Shown here piece after piece: positions 1-8,129 of a stretch of DNA of 24,475 nucleotides (within the stretch, counting starts at the first letter, position 1; each line of letters starts with the position of its first letter). Both the position numbers and the translations under genes were made by a program. Source of the DNA: DATLYF01 sp035575095 (GTDB lineage: Bacteria > Pseudomonadota > Gammaproteobacteria > Competibacterales > Competibacteraceae); the NCBI GenBank assembly GCA_035575095.1, contig DATLYF010000040.1, forward strand, positions 1 through 24,475, in the 5' to 3' direction. The notes beneath the pieces were generated by a model. That model saw only the letters and a list, made by a program, of their open reading frames with translations. It was not told where the DNA came from and made no database searches.

Positions 1-5
1 CGGCC

Positions 6-2666
6 TCAGACGGTCATCGGGTTGGGCTTCTCGGGATCGATGCCGTACTTCTTGATGGCCTCGCTCACTCGGGCAGCGGGGATTACTCCCTCGTCGGCCA
101 GGGCCTTGAGGGCGGCCACGGTGACGTAGTAGCGGTTCACCTCGAAGAACTGACGCAGCTTCTCGCGGGTGTCGGAGCGACCGAAACCGTCGGTGCCCAG
201 CACCCTGTAGCGGCGCGGCACGAAGGGCCGGATCTGCTCGGCGAACAGGCGCACGTAGTCGGTAGCGGCGACGACCGGACCCTGGGTGTCCTTCAGGCAG
301 CGTTCGACGTGGGAGACGCGCGGCTCGGCCTCGGGGTGCAACAAATTCCAGCGGGCGACGTCGTTACCCTCGCGGGCCAGCTCGGTGAAGCTCGGGCAGC
401 TCCACAGATCGGCCTCCACGCCCCAGTCCTGCCGGAGCAGATCGGCGGCGGCCATGACTTCGTGGAAGATGGTGCCGCTGCCGAGCAGCTGCACCCGCGG
501 GCCCTTGCCGTCGCCGCCCTTGCGGAAGGCGTACATGCCCTTGAGGATGTCCTCCCTCACGCCCTCCGGCATGGCCGGGTGCTCGTAGTTCTCGTTCATC
601 ACCGTGATGTAGTAGAAGACATCCTCCTGCTCGACATACATGCGGCGCAGGCCGTCCTGGATGATCACGGCCAGCTCGTACTGGAAGGTAGGATCGTAGG
701 AGATGCAGTTGGGGATGGCTGCCGACCACAGATGGCTGTGGCCGTCCTCGTGCTGCAGGCCCTCGCCGTTGAGTGTGGTGCGGCCGCTGGTGCCGCCCAG
801 CAAAAAGCCGCGGGTGCGCTGGTCGGCGGCGGCCCAGGCCAGGTCGCCGACGCGCTGGAAGCCGAACATCGAATAGAAGATGTAGAAGGGGATCATCTGC
901 ACGCCGTGGGTGGAGTACGCGGTACCCGCGGCGATCCAGTCGCACATGGCGCCGGCCTCGTTGATGCCCTCCTCTAGGATCTGGCCGTCCTTGGACTCTT
1001 TGTAGAACATCAGCTGGTCGGCGTCCTGGGGCACATACTTCTGGCCCTCCTGGCTCCAGATGCCGAGCTGGCGGAACATGCCCTCCATGCCGAAGGTGCG
1101 CGACTCGTCGGGCACGATGGGCACGACATGCCGGCCGATGTTCTTGTCCTTGACCAGGATGTTGAGGATGCGCACGAAGGCCATGGTAGTCGAGATCTCG
1201 CGCCCCTCGCCGCTGGCCTTGAGCAGGGCGTCGAAGGCGGCCAATTCCGGCACCTTGAGCGGCTCGGCCTTGCGTCGGCGGCTGGGCAGATAGCCGCCCA
1301 GGGCCATGCGCCGGGCGCGCATGTACTCCAGCTCCGGCGAGCCCTCCTTGAGCTTGAGGTAGGGCACCTGCTCGAGCTCGGCATCGGGGACGGGCAGATC
1401 CCAGCGGTCGCGGAAGCGGCGCAGGGCATCCACCGGCATCTTCTTCGCCTGGTGGGCGATGTTCATCGCCTCGCCGGCGGAGCCCATGCCGTAGCCCTTG
1501 ATGGTCTTGGCCAGGATCACCGTGGGCGAGCCCTTGTTCTCCACCGCAGCCTTGTAGGCGGCGAAGATCTTGGCCGGGTCGTGGCCGCCGCGGTTGAGGT
1601 CCCAGATGTCCTTGTCGGACCAGTCCTTGACCAGCTCCTTGAGTTCGGGGGTGTTGAAGAAGTGCTCGCGCACGTAGGCGCCGTCCTTGGACTTGAAGGT
1701 CTGGTAGTCGCCGTCGACACACTCCATCATGCGCTTGACCAGTATGCCCTTCTTGTCCCGTGCCAGCAGGGCGTCCCACTTGTTGCCCCAGACCACCTTG
1801 ATCACGTTCCAGCCGGCACCGCGGAACTCCGACTCCAGCTCCTGGATGATCTTGCCGTTGCCGCGCACCGGACCGTCCAGGCGTTGCAGGTTGCAGTTGA
1901 CCACGAAGATCAGATTGTCGAGCTTCTCCCGGCCGGCCATGCCGATGGCGCCCATGGATTCGGGCTCATCCATCTCGCCGTCGCCGCAGAACACCCAGAC
2001 CTTGCGGCCGTCGGTGCGGGCTATGCCGCGGTCCTGCATATAGCGCATGAAGCGCGCCTGGTAGATGCCCATGATCGGGCCGAGCCCCATGCTCACCGTG
2101 GGGAACTGCCAGAAGTCGGGCATCAACCAGGGGTGAGGATAGGAGCTCAGTCCCTTGCCGTCGACCTCCTGGCGGTAGTTATCGAGCTGCTCTTCGGTGA
2201 GCCGGCCGAGCAGGAAGGCGCGGGAGTAGATGCCGGGGGCAGAATGGCCCTGGATGAAGATCATGTCACCGCCGTGGTTCTCAGACGGCGCGCGCCAGAA
2301 GTGGTTGAAGCCGATCTCGTAGAGAGTGGCCGCCGAGGCGAAGCTGGCGATGTGGCCGCCGACGTTGGTGTGCTTGCCGGCGCGCACCACCATAGCCATG
2401 GCGTTCCAGCGCACGAAGGAACGGATGCGGTGCTCGAGGGTGGTGTTGCCGGGGAAGTGAGGTTCTTTGTCGACGGGGATGGTGTTGATATAGGCGGTGG
2501 TGGCGCTGAAGGGGATGTCGGCGCCGGCCTCGCGGGCCCTTTCGATCAGCCTCTCCAGGAGGAAGTGGGCGCGCTCCTCACCCTCCCGCTCCAGTACCCC
2601 CTGCAAAGCCTCCAACCACTCCCGAGTTTCCTGGGGATCGATGTCGTTATAGCTCTCAATCGTCAT
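6..2666 (-). CDS. aceE: Pyruvate dehydrogenase E1 component, homodimeric type
   Basis: This is the thiamine-diphosphate-dependent E1 of the cytoplasmic pyruvate dehydrogenase complex. It decarboxylates pyruvate and passes the acetyl group to the lipoyl domain of E2. The 886-aa length is that of the AceE (homodimeric) family, not of the alpha/beta heterodimer. The ThDP/Mg signature GDGEMDEPES lies at residues 228-237 and is followed by NCNLQRLDGPV from about 257, both nearly as in Escherichia coli AceE. A conserved KGYGMG...NIAHQAKK segment follows in the active-site region. The ATG at 2666 has a GAGG Shine-Dalgarno about 7 nt upstream. The gene ends 5 bases from the window edge, so the expected partner aceF, if adjacent, lies outside. 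It is divergent from the AEC permease gene. The identification is very secure. Confidence 0.97.
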   Translation of the reverse strand: MTIESYNDIDPQETREWLEALQGVLEREGEERAHFLLERLIERAREAGADIPFSATTAYINTIPVDKEPHFPGNTTLEHRIRSFVRWNAMAMVVRAGKHTNVGGHIASFASAATLYEIGFNHFWRAPSENHGGDMIFIQGHSAPGIYSRAFLLGRLTEEQLDNYRQEVDGKGLSSYPHPWLMPDFWQFPTVSMGLGPIMGIYQARFMRYMQDRGIARTDGRKVWVFCGDGEMDEPESMGAIGMAGREKLDNLIFVVNCNLQRLDGPVRGNGKIIQELESEFRGAGWNVIKVVWGNKWDALLARDKKGILVKRMMECVDGDYQTFKSKDGAYVREHFFNTPELKELVKDWSDKDIWDLNRGGHDPAKIFAAYKAAVENKGSPTVILAKTIKGYGMGSAGEAMNIAHQAKKMPVDALRRFRDRWDLPVPDAELEQVPYLKLKEGSPELEYMRARRMALGGYLPSRRRKAEPLKVPELAAFDALLKASGEGREISTTMAFVRILNILVKDKNIGRHVVPIVPDESRTFGMEGMFRQLGIWSQEGQKYVPQDADQLMFYKESKDGQILEEGINEAGAMCDWIAAGTAYSTHGVQMIPFYIFYSMFGFQRVGDLAWAAADQRTRGFLLGGTSGRTTLNGEGLQHEDGHSHLWSAAIPNCISYDPTFQYELAVIIQDGLRRMYVEQEDVFYYITVMNENYEHPAMPEGVREDILKGMYAFRKGGDGKGPRVQLLGSGTIFHEVMAAADLLRQDWGVEADLWSCPSFTELAREGNDVARWNLLHPEAEPRVSHVERCLKDTQGPVVAATDYVRLFAEQIRPFVPRRYRVLGTDGFGRSDTREKLRQFFEVNRYYVTVAALKALADEGVIPAARVSEAIKKYGIDPEKPNPMTV

Positions 2667-3114
2667 GACTGGCCTCGTGTTACGAGAGGTTGACTGCGCC
2701 GCGTGGCCTCTACTGGCCCTTGCGGGGCTGCCGGGGCCGGGACGGCATTCTCAAAGTGGTGCTGAGCGGGCAGGCAGCCGGGATCGCGCGGCTGTCGTCG
2801 CCTCGACAATTCCATATTGTAAAACAAACAAAAGATATTTTTCCATAATGCGATATGGACGGGAAGGCCCCGTGACAGCGGTTCCTGCCAGCGCCCGGTT
2901 TTTTTCCAAACTATAGACTCTGGTTCAGCGACCGCACCTTGACAGTGCATGGCTCCGCCGCCACCGTAGGGCGCCGCCGTTTCTGTCATCTCGATGTTGC
3001 GCAGCAGCACGGTTTGGGTAAGGGGTAGCCGCGGCCACTGCAACGCACACCCCTGCCCCTGATCTGCGCGCTCTGATCATTCGAACCTGGTATCAGTGAC
3101 ACTGCCCCATAACG
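2667..3114. other. Divergent intergenic region between aceE and the AEC permease gene
   Basis: This 448-bp gap must hold the promoters of aceE (minus) and of the permease (plus). An AT-rich patch at 2811-2850 is flanked by inverted hexamers, CCATAT (2812-2817) and ATATGG (2853-2858). On the minus strand that patch contains a TACAAT that could be a -10 box, but it has no good -35. An 11-bp perfect palindrome CAGTGACACTG (3094-3104) sits 10 bp before the permease ATG and could be a small operator. I found no PdhR-like ATTGGTNNNACCAAT site. Open frames here look like chance: they start without ribosome binding sites and their translations have no recognisable character. Confidence 0.5.
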
Positions 3115-4040
3115 ATGTCCGCCTCGCATCCGACCGCCATCCTCGGCGCCTTGCTACCCATCTTCCTGCTCATCGCCCTGGGCTACGGTCTGAGGCGCGG
3201 CGATTTCCCCGGCGCGGCGTTCTGGCCCTATGCCGAGCGCCTCACCTACTACCTGCTGCTGCCGGCGCTGCTGGTCAACGAGCTGGTGCATGCCGAGCTC
3301 ACCGCCTTTGCCGTGGGGCCGCTGGCGGTGGTGGTCGCGGGCATGCTAGGCGGCATGAGCGCCCTGCTCTACGGGCTGAAGCCACTCTTGGGGCTGAGCG
3401 GCGCGGTATTCGGCTCGCTCTACCAGGGCACCATCCGCTTCAACACCTATGTCGGCCTGGCCGCCGCCGCGGCGCTGTTCCAGAACGCCGGCGCCACCGT
3501 CGCGGCCATCGTGATCGCGATCATGATCCCGCTGGTGAATGTGCTCTGCGTCGCGGTGCTGACCCATGCCCAGGGCGGCCTGGGCCTGCGCGGACTGCTC
3601 GCTTCGCTGGCGCGCAATCCGCTGATCGTCGCCTGCGTGCTGGGGGCGGGGCTGAATCTGAGCGGCCTCGCCTGCCGTTCGGCGTGGACGGAGCGGTGAA
3701 CGTGCTGGCTCGCGCCGCCCTGCCGCTGGGGCTGCTGGCGGTGGGGGCGGCGCTACACCTGCGGGTGGCCTTCTCCCGCACCGCTCTGCTCGGTCTGAGC
3801 GCGGCGCTCAAGCTGCTGGCCATGCCGGCCCTGGCCTATGGCCTGGGCTATACCTTCGGCCTGCACGGCCTGGAACTGGTCGTGCCGATGCTGTTCGCCG
3901 CCCTGCCCACCGCGCCCTCGGCCTATATCCTGGCGCGACTGCTGGGCGGGGACGCCGAGCTGATGGCGGCGGTCATCACCGCCCAGACCGTGCTCTCCAT
4001 GTTCACCCTGCCCCTGGTGCTGCTGCTGCTCGGCCCCTAA
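3115..4040 (+). pseudogene. AEC-family (auxin efflux carrier-like) permease, frameshifted
   Basis: This inner-membrane transporter of the AEC/malonate-transporter family is split by a frameshift. Frame 1 (3115-3699) gives an N-terminal half with about five hydrophobic segments, ending in a spurious SGLACRSAWTER. The rest continues in frame 3 to TAA at 4038-4040 as LPFGVDGAVNVLARAALPLG and then the C-terminal helices. Inserting one G between 3670 and 3671 restores SGLGLPFGVDGAVNVL and a single protein of about 308 aa, the normal size for the family. So one base has been lost, either in the genome or as a sequencing error in a G/C run. The break falls between the two five-helix halves. Both halves keep clean coding character, so any inactivation is recent. 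There is no clear Shine-Dalgarno before the ATG. Substrate unknown. Confidence 0.85.
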
Positions 4041-4074
4041 GATGGGTAGCCACCGCCATCACCCGAGACTGCCC

Positions 4075-4575
4075 ATGCGCCACCGTCTGCTGACCGCCGC
4101 CATCCTCGCCTTGCTCGGCCTGGCCCCCGCCGCCCAGGCTGCCGAGCGCATCACCCGCGAGGAGCTGGAGGCTATCGACCAGAGCATCAACCGTGCCGCC
4201 AACGCCGAGAACTTCCTGGCCATCGCCCCTTACCTGGCGACGGAGTTCGTGGTACGCCTGAAACTGGCCGACGGCACCGAGATCGAGCTGGGGCGCCCCG
4301 AATATCTGCAGGTGCTGCAGCAGAACCAAGAGTCGATCCGCGACTACCACAGCAACATCGAGCAGGTGGAGTACAGAGTGGCGCCCGACGGGCTGTCGGC
4401 GGAGATCCATCAGCACAGCGCCGACCGCGCCATCCTCAAGGACGGTCAGGTAGTCACAAGCCGCCTGCGCACGATGAGCCACGCCGTGCTGCGCGAAGGG
4501 CGCATCGTCTTCGACCGGGGCGAGGGCGAGGTGCTGGAGCAGCACGCCCAGCGCACGCCGGGACAGGCACTCTGA
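4075..4575 (+). CDS. Small exported protein, possibly NTF2/SnoaL-like fold
   Basis: A predicted 166-aa secreted or periplasmic protein. It begins with MRHRLLTAAILALLGLA and an AQA cleavage site, a classical Sec signal peptide. The mature part is acidic and looks like a nuclear-transport-factor-2-like domain (an early helix with AIDQSINRAANAENF, then alternating strands). That fold is inferred from appearance only. An in-frame ATG at 4042, two bases after the permease stop, would add 11 residues. I prefer 4075 because it puts the positive n-region next to the hydrophobic core, but the earlier start would allow translational coupling to the permease. It lies downstream of the broken permease on the same strand and converges on the flavoprotein gene. 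Function unknown. Confidence 0.72.
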   Translation: MRHRLLTAAILALLGLAPAAQAAERITREELEAIDQSINRAANAENFLAIAPYLATEFVVRLKLADGTEIELGRPEYLQVLQQNQESIRDYHSNIEQVEYRVAPDGLSAEIHQHSADRAILKDGQVVTSRLRTMSHAVLREGRIVFDRGEGEVLEQHAQRTPGQAL

Positions 4576-4604
4576 ATCGGCAGCATCGCGCTCGCGGGCG
4601 ACCG

Positions 4605-4754
4605 TCAGCGCTGCGCCGGTGAATAGAGCAGCAGGACGAGCGCGCCCTCCCTGCTGCCGGCGGTATGCGGTTCCCCGGGAGCGCGACAGACGAAGCCGCC
4701 GGCCGGCTGCCATGCCAACCCTTGCGCATCGAGGTAGGCCGGTCCGGCCCCGCC
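4605..4754 (-). other. Possible 3'-end gene remnant (cupin-like) behind the flavoprotein stop
   Basis: The 179-bp gap 4576-4754 holds no complete gene. On the minus strand, directly in frame after the flavoprotein TGA, 49 codons run to the next stop at 4605. They read like the end of a real protein, with a WQPAGGFVCRAPGEPHTAGS segment followed by a hydrophobic LVLLLYSPAQR. The pattern G-x(2)-V-x(2)-P-G-x(2)-H-T resembles the second half of ChrR-type cupins. It could be the relic of a deleted gene, or chance open frame in GC-rich DNA. No start codon with a ribosome binding site was found. Confidence 0.25.
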
Positions 4755-6794
4755 TCACAGCACGAGGCCCAGCCGGAAGGCATCGTAGATCGCCGCGTGG
4801 ATGTTGCGGCTGGCCACGGCGTCGCCGATGCGGAACAACTGATAACGCCCCTGCGGATTGCGCCTCACCGTCTGCGGACGGAGGTCGATCAGCGCCTGCT
4901 GATCGACCTCGCCCAGGTTGAGCGAATCCGGCCGCAGCGCGAAGTACAGCTCGTCCAGCGGCAGGGTGCCGTGCTCCACCACCACCTGGTCCACCACCCG
5001 CTCCTGGGTGAGCTTGCCGTACTCGTTGTAGAGTCGGGCCAGCAGTCGGCCGTCGCGACGGCTCACCCCCACCAGGCGGTGTAACAGGGTGATGCGCACC
5101 GCGTGCTCGGCGAACACCTTGAAGTAGGGCGGATAGTTCACTCCGCCCACGTCGGGGGCCAGCGTGCGCTCGGGGGTGACGATCTCCAGGCGGCTGCCGG
5201 CGCGGGCGAGGGCCTCGGCGGCGACCATGCCCGGGTGGCCACCGTGGTCGTCGAACAGCAACACCTCACCGGCGGGCTTGATCGCGCCGCTCAAGATGTC
5301 CCAGGTGGTGGTCACCAGCTCCGCCCCCTCGGCCAGGAAGCCGGTATTGGGCAGGCCGCCGGTGGCGACGATGACCACCTCGGGGTTCTCAGCGAGCACG
5401 TCGGCGGCCTCGGCGTAGACGTTGTAGCGGATCTCCACGCCCAGGCGCTCGCATTCCTCCACGCGCCAGTCGACGATACCGATCAGCTCGCGGCGGCGCT
5501 GCACGGCGGCAGCCAGGCGGAGCTGTCCGCCGGCCTGGCTGGCGGCCTCCAGCAGTATCACCCGATGACCGCGGGCGGCCATGACCCGCGCCGCCTCCAG
5601 TCCGGCCGGGCCGGCGCCCACCACCACCACCTTGCGGACCGGCCCGTCGCTGCGTCTGATGATATGGGGCAGCCGGTCCTCGCGGCCGGTGGCGGGGTTG
5701 TGGATGCACAGCGCCTCGCCTTCCCCGTAGATGCGGTCGATGCAGTAGCCGGCGCCGACGCAGGGCCGGATACGGTGCTCCTCGCCAGCCTGGATCTTGG
5801 CGGTGATGTAGGGATCGGCCATGTGGGCGCGGGTCATGCCGACCAGATCCAGCAGCCCTTCGCGTACCGCGTAGCGGGCAGTGGCCACGTCGTTGATGCG
5901 CGCTGCATGCAGCACCGGCACCGTGCCGAGCGCGCGCTTGACCTCGCCGACCAGCTCCAGGTGCGGACCGGCCGGGGTGCCCATGCCGGGGATGACGTGG
6001 GACAGGCCCTCGTCGGTGTCGATGTGGCCCTTGATGACGTTGATGAAGTCCACGCCCTCGTCCACCAGGCGGCGGGCGATGGCGATGCCCTCCTCTTTGC
6101 CCAACCCCCCCTCGAGGTCCTCGTCCACCACCATGCGCATGCCGACCACGAAGTCCGGCCCCACCGCAGCGCGGATGGCGCGCAGCACCTGCAGGGAGAA
6201 GCGCATACGGTTGTCCAGGCTGCCGCCCCACTGGTCGTTGCGGTGATTGGTGGCCGGCGACCAGAAGGAATCCAGCAGGTGGCCGTAGGCCTCGAGCTCG
6301 ATGCCGTCCAACCCGCTCTCGCGGCAGCGCTGGGCGGCGGTGGCGTAGGCCTGGACGATGCGCTCGAGGTCCCAGTCCTCGGCTGCCTTGGGGAAAGCGC
6401 GGTGGGCCGGCTCGCGGATCGGCGAGGCCGAGATCACCGGCAGCCAGTCGCCCTTGTAGGAGCTGGTGCGGCGGCCGAGATGGGTGATCTGGCACATGAC
6501 GTAGGCGCCGTGCTCGTGCACCGCATCGGCCAGATCACGCAGCCAGGGCACGATCTCGTCTTTGTAGATGTGCAGGTTGCCGAAGGCCGGCGGACTCTCC
6601 GGGGCGACGATGGCCGAGCCGCCGATCATGGTCAGCGCCATGCCGCCCCTGGCCTTCTCCACGTGGTAGGCGCGGTAGCGCTTTTTGGGCATGCCGTCCT
6701 CGGAATAGGCCGGCTCGTGCGAGGTGCTGACGATGCGGTTTCTGAGCCGCAGGTGCTTGAGCTGGAAGGGCTGCAGCAGGGGATCGTTGCTCAT
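4755..6794 (-). CDS. NADH:flavin oxidoreductase of the N-methylproline demethylase / TMADH type
   Basis: A 679-aa cytoplasmic flavoprotein of the 2,4-dienoyl-CoA reductase / trimethylamine dehydrogenase family. An FMN-binding TIM barrel of the Old Yellow Enzyme type occupies residues 1 to about 340, then an iron-sulfur segment, then a two-dinucleotide-domain half with GAGPAG at 393-398. The N-terminus (SNDPLLQPFQLKHL) and the stretch HEPAYSEDGMPKKRYRAYH match what I recall of proteins annotated as N-methylproline demethylase in stachydrine catabolism. Such enzymes oxidise N-methyl amines to the demethylated amine plus formaldehyde. Cysteines 345, 351 and 363 are in place for a 4Fe-4S cluster, but the expected second ligand (position 348) is alanine. 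The gene lies 12 bp after the enolase-superfamily gene and uses an AAGG overlapping that gene's TAA, so the two are co-transcribed. The precise substrate is inferred. Confidence 0.88.
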   Translation of the reverse strand: MSNDPLLQPFQLKHLRLRNRIVSTSHEPAYSEDGMPKKRYRAYHVEKARGGMALTMIGGSAIVAPESPPAFGNLHIYKDEIVPWLRDLADAVHEHGAYVMCQITHLGRRTSSYKGDWLPVISASPIREPAHRAFPKAAEDWDLERIVQAYATAAQRCRESGLDGIELEAYGHLLDSFWSPATNHRNDQWGGSLDNRMRFSLQVLRAIRAAVGPDFVVGMRMVVDEDLEGGLGKEEGIAIARRLVDEGVDFINVIKGHIDTDEGLSHVIPGMGTPAGPHLELVGEVKRALGTVPVLHAARINDVATARYAVREGLLDLVGMTRAHMADPYITAKIQAGEEHRIRPCVGAGYCIDRIYGEGEALCIHNPATGREDRLPHIIRRSDGPVRKVVVVGAGPAGLEAARVMAARGHRVILLEAASQAGGQLRLAAAVQRRRELIGIVDWRVEECERLGVEIRYNVYAEAADVLAENPEVVIVATGGLPNTGFLAEGAELVTTTWDILSGAIKPAGEVLLFDDHGGHPGMVAAEALARAGSRLEIVTPERTLAPDVGGVNYPPYFKVFAEHAVRITLLHRLVGVSRRDGRLLARLYNEYGKLTQERVVDQVVVEHGTLPLDELYFALRPDSLNLGEVDQQALIDLRPQTVRRNPQGRYQLFRIGDAVASRNIHAAIYDAFRLGLVL

Positions 6795-6806
6795 GGATGC
6801 GTGACC

Positions 6807-7991
6807 TTAACGGAGTGGCAGGCGGCGGTAGATGCCAGGATGCAGCGGGTCGTGGAAATGATCCATGGGACCGTGTTCGAGGAAATGCCGATGCCAGTGC
6901 TCCAGGGCGGCGCGATCCAGGGTCACGCCCAGGCCTGGCCCCTCCGGCACCGGCACCACGTTGTCGGTCTGGCGGAACGGGCCGTCCGCGATGACGTCGC
7001 CGATCTGCCAGCGGAACAGCGACTGCGAGGGCTCGGTGATCCACGGCGTGGCGGCGACCAGGTGCAGATAGGCGGCGGTCATGATCCCCAGATCGCCGGA
7101 ATAGCACCAGAAGCCCTTGCCCATGGCCTCGCAGGCGCCGATGAAGCGGATGGCCCGGTTGATGCCGCCGAGTACGGCGAAGTTGGTGACAAAGTAATCG
7201 GGCGCACCCAGGGCCACCGCCCGGCGCAGGTCGGGCACATGGGTAGAGAACGGGATCGCCGAGTGCTGGCGCAGCGCCGCCATCTCCTCGAAGGTCGCCA
7301 CCGGGTCCTCGTAGCTGCGCACGTTGTAGGGCTCGATCTCGCGCAGGATGCGGCGCGCCTCGGTGAGCGACCACTGCATGTTGGAATCGAGGCGGATCAT
7401 GGCCTCCTCGCCCAGGGCCTCGCGCAGCAGCCGCACGGTGCGGATCTCCAGCTGCGGATCACCGAGGATGAGCTTGCCCTCGAAATAGGTGCTGCCGTGC
7501 TCCTCGCGCATGCGCAAACAGTAGTCGACGACGGCCTCGGGCGACATCTCGCCGCCGGCGTTGCCCTGCCTGGGGCGGAAGGAGAAGTACTCGGTGAAGG
7601 GAATGTGCTTGCGCACCGCCCCGCCCAGCAACTGGTACAGCGGCTGGTTCCAGAGCTTGCCGCGGATATCCCAGAGGGCGATCTCCACCGCGCCGAAGGC
7701 GGTCTGCAGGGCGCCCTCGCCGGTGTTGGCGGTGATCTGCGTCGCCGGCACGCAGCGGCTCTCGGCGTTGGCGATATCCAGCGGGTCCTGGCCGATCAAG
7801 CGCGGCGCCAGCTCCCTGGCGACGATCTCGCCGAAATGCCACCACGGCGCCTCGCCCAGGCCGGTGATGCCTTCGTCGGTCTCCACCTCGATCACCGCCT
7901 TGGAGGAGCCGGGATAGATGCCGGCACTCCACCAGAACGGCGCGTCGAAGGGGATGTTGACGGGAGTGACGCGGATATTGGTGATCTTCAC
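6807..7991 (-). CDS. Enolase-superfamily protein, glucarate-dehydratase-like, active site altered
   Basis: A 394-aa protein of the mandelate racemase / muconate lactonizing enzyme group, which abstracts a proton alpha to a carboxylate bound to Mg. I chose the GTG at 7991 because an AGGAG lies 7 nt upstream and the product then begins directly with the capping domain (KITNIRVTPV). The cap is followed by a TIM barrel. Metal ligands D202 (RLDSN) and E228 (YEDP) are present; the third is probably H251 or D254. At the KxK position the sequence is E171-G-K173, so only the second lysine remains. By my hand alignment to glucarate dehydratase, the His/Asp dyad is missing (N270 for Asp; Y297/S298/D300 near the His). 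A glucarate dehydratase or classical racemase function is therefore doubtful. First gene of a two-gene operon with the demethylase-like flavoprotein. Confidence 0.85.
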   Translation of the reverse strand: MKITNIRVTPVNIPFDAPFWWSAGIYPGSSKAVIEVETDEGITGLGEAPWWHFGEIVARELAPRLIGQDPLDIANAESRCVPATQITANTGEGALQTAFGAVEIALWDIRGKLWNQPLYQLLGGAVRKHIPFTEYFSFRPRQGNAGGEMSPEAVVDYCLRMREEHGSTYFEGKLILGDPQLEIRTVRLLREALGEEAMIRLDSNMQWSLTEARRILREIEPYNVRSYEDPVATFEEMAALRQHSAIPFSTHVPDLRRAVALGAPDYFVTNFAVLGGINRAIRFIGACEAMGKGFWCYSGDLGIMTAAYLHLVAATPWITEPSQSLFRWQIGDVIADGPFRQTDNVVPVPEGPGLGVTLDRAALEHWHRHFLEHGPMDHFHDPLHPGIYRRLPLR

Positions 7992-8056
7992 GGGTGCTCT
8001 CCTCCACGGACGCTCGACACTGCGCACCGGTCTCTGACCACTGCGCTCTTGGTATC

Positions 8057-8085
8057 AACTTAATTAGTGCTAGACTGCCTGTAAA
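8057..8085 (-). promoter_or_regulatory. Predicted sigma-70 promoter of the enolase/flavoprotein operon
   Basis: On the minus strand a -35 box TTTACA (8085-8080) is followed after 17 bp by a weak -10 TAAGTT (8062-8057). This predicts a start near 8050 and a leader of about 60 nt with an AGGAG. The -10 is poor by itself. However, the same arrangement (ATTTACAG, 17 bp, TANNTTGAT) is repeated before the transporter operon at 14885-14913, which supports it. A weak -10 fits a promoter that needs an activator. Confidence 0.55.
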
Positions 8086-8126
8086 TCTGGAAAATACTGA
8101 TCATTTCGATAATCAGGATTTATCAA
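8079..8126 (-). promoter_or_regulatory. LysR-type operator, copy A (shared with copy B at 14907)
   Basis: A 48-bp element matching 37/48 with 14907-14954. It contains GATAA-N7-TTATC at 8108-8124, which is a T-N11-A LysR box centred at 8116, about -66 from the predicted minus-strand start. It also holds an identical AAAATACTGATCAT core (8090-8103 region) between that box and the -35. This is the textbook layout of a LysR recognition site plus activation site. It lies between the divergent LysR gene (starts 8130) and the operon it probably controls. Confidence 0.7.
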
Positions 8127-8129
8127 TTC

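Noticed and set aside
2663..3043. A 126-aa minus-strand frame in the aceE upstream region
   Set aside because: No ribosome binding site, mixed composition and overlap with the aceE start; looks like chance.
2667..3114. A PdhR operator before aceE
   Set aside because: No sequence close to ATTGGTNNNACCAAT was seen in the gap.
4003..4758. A 251-aa minus-strand frame opposite the small exported protein
   Set aside because: The plus strand has a clean signal peptide and plausible mature protein; the minus frame has neither, and overlaps the permease end as well.
6807..7991. Assignment as hydroxyproline betaine 2-epimerase (HpbD)
   Set aside because: The context is suggestive, but the barrel resembles glucarate dehydratase and lacks the two catalytic lysines expected of HpbD.
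5103..8063. A 986-aa open frame on the plus strand across the flavoprotein and enolase-superfamily genes
   Set aside because: It is antisense to two clearly recognisable genes, its translation is rich in Ala, Gly, His and Val with no domain features, and it results from the high GC content and strong codon bias of the real strand.
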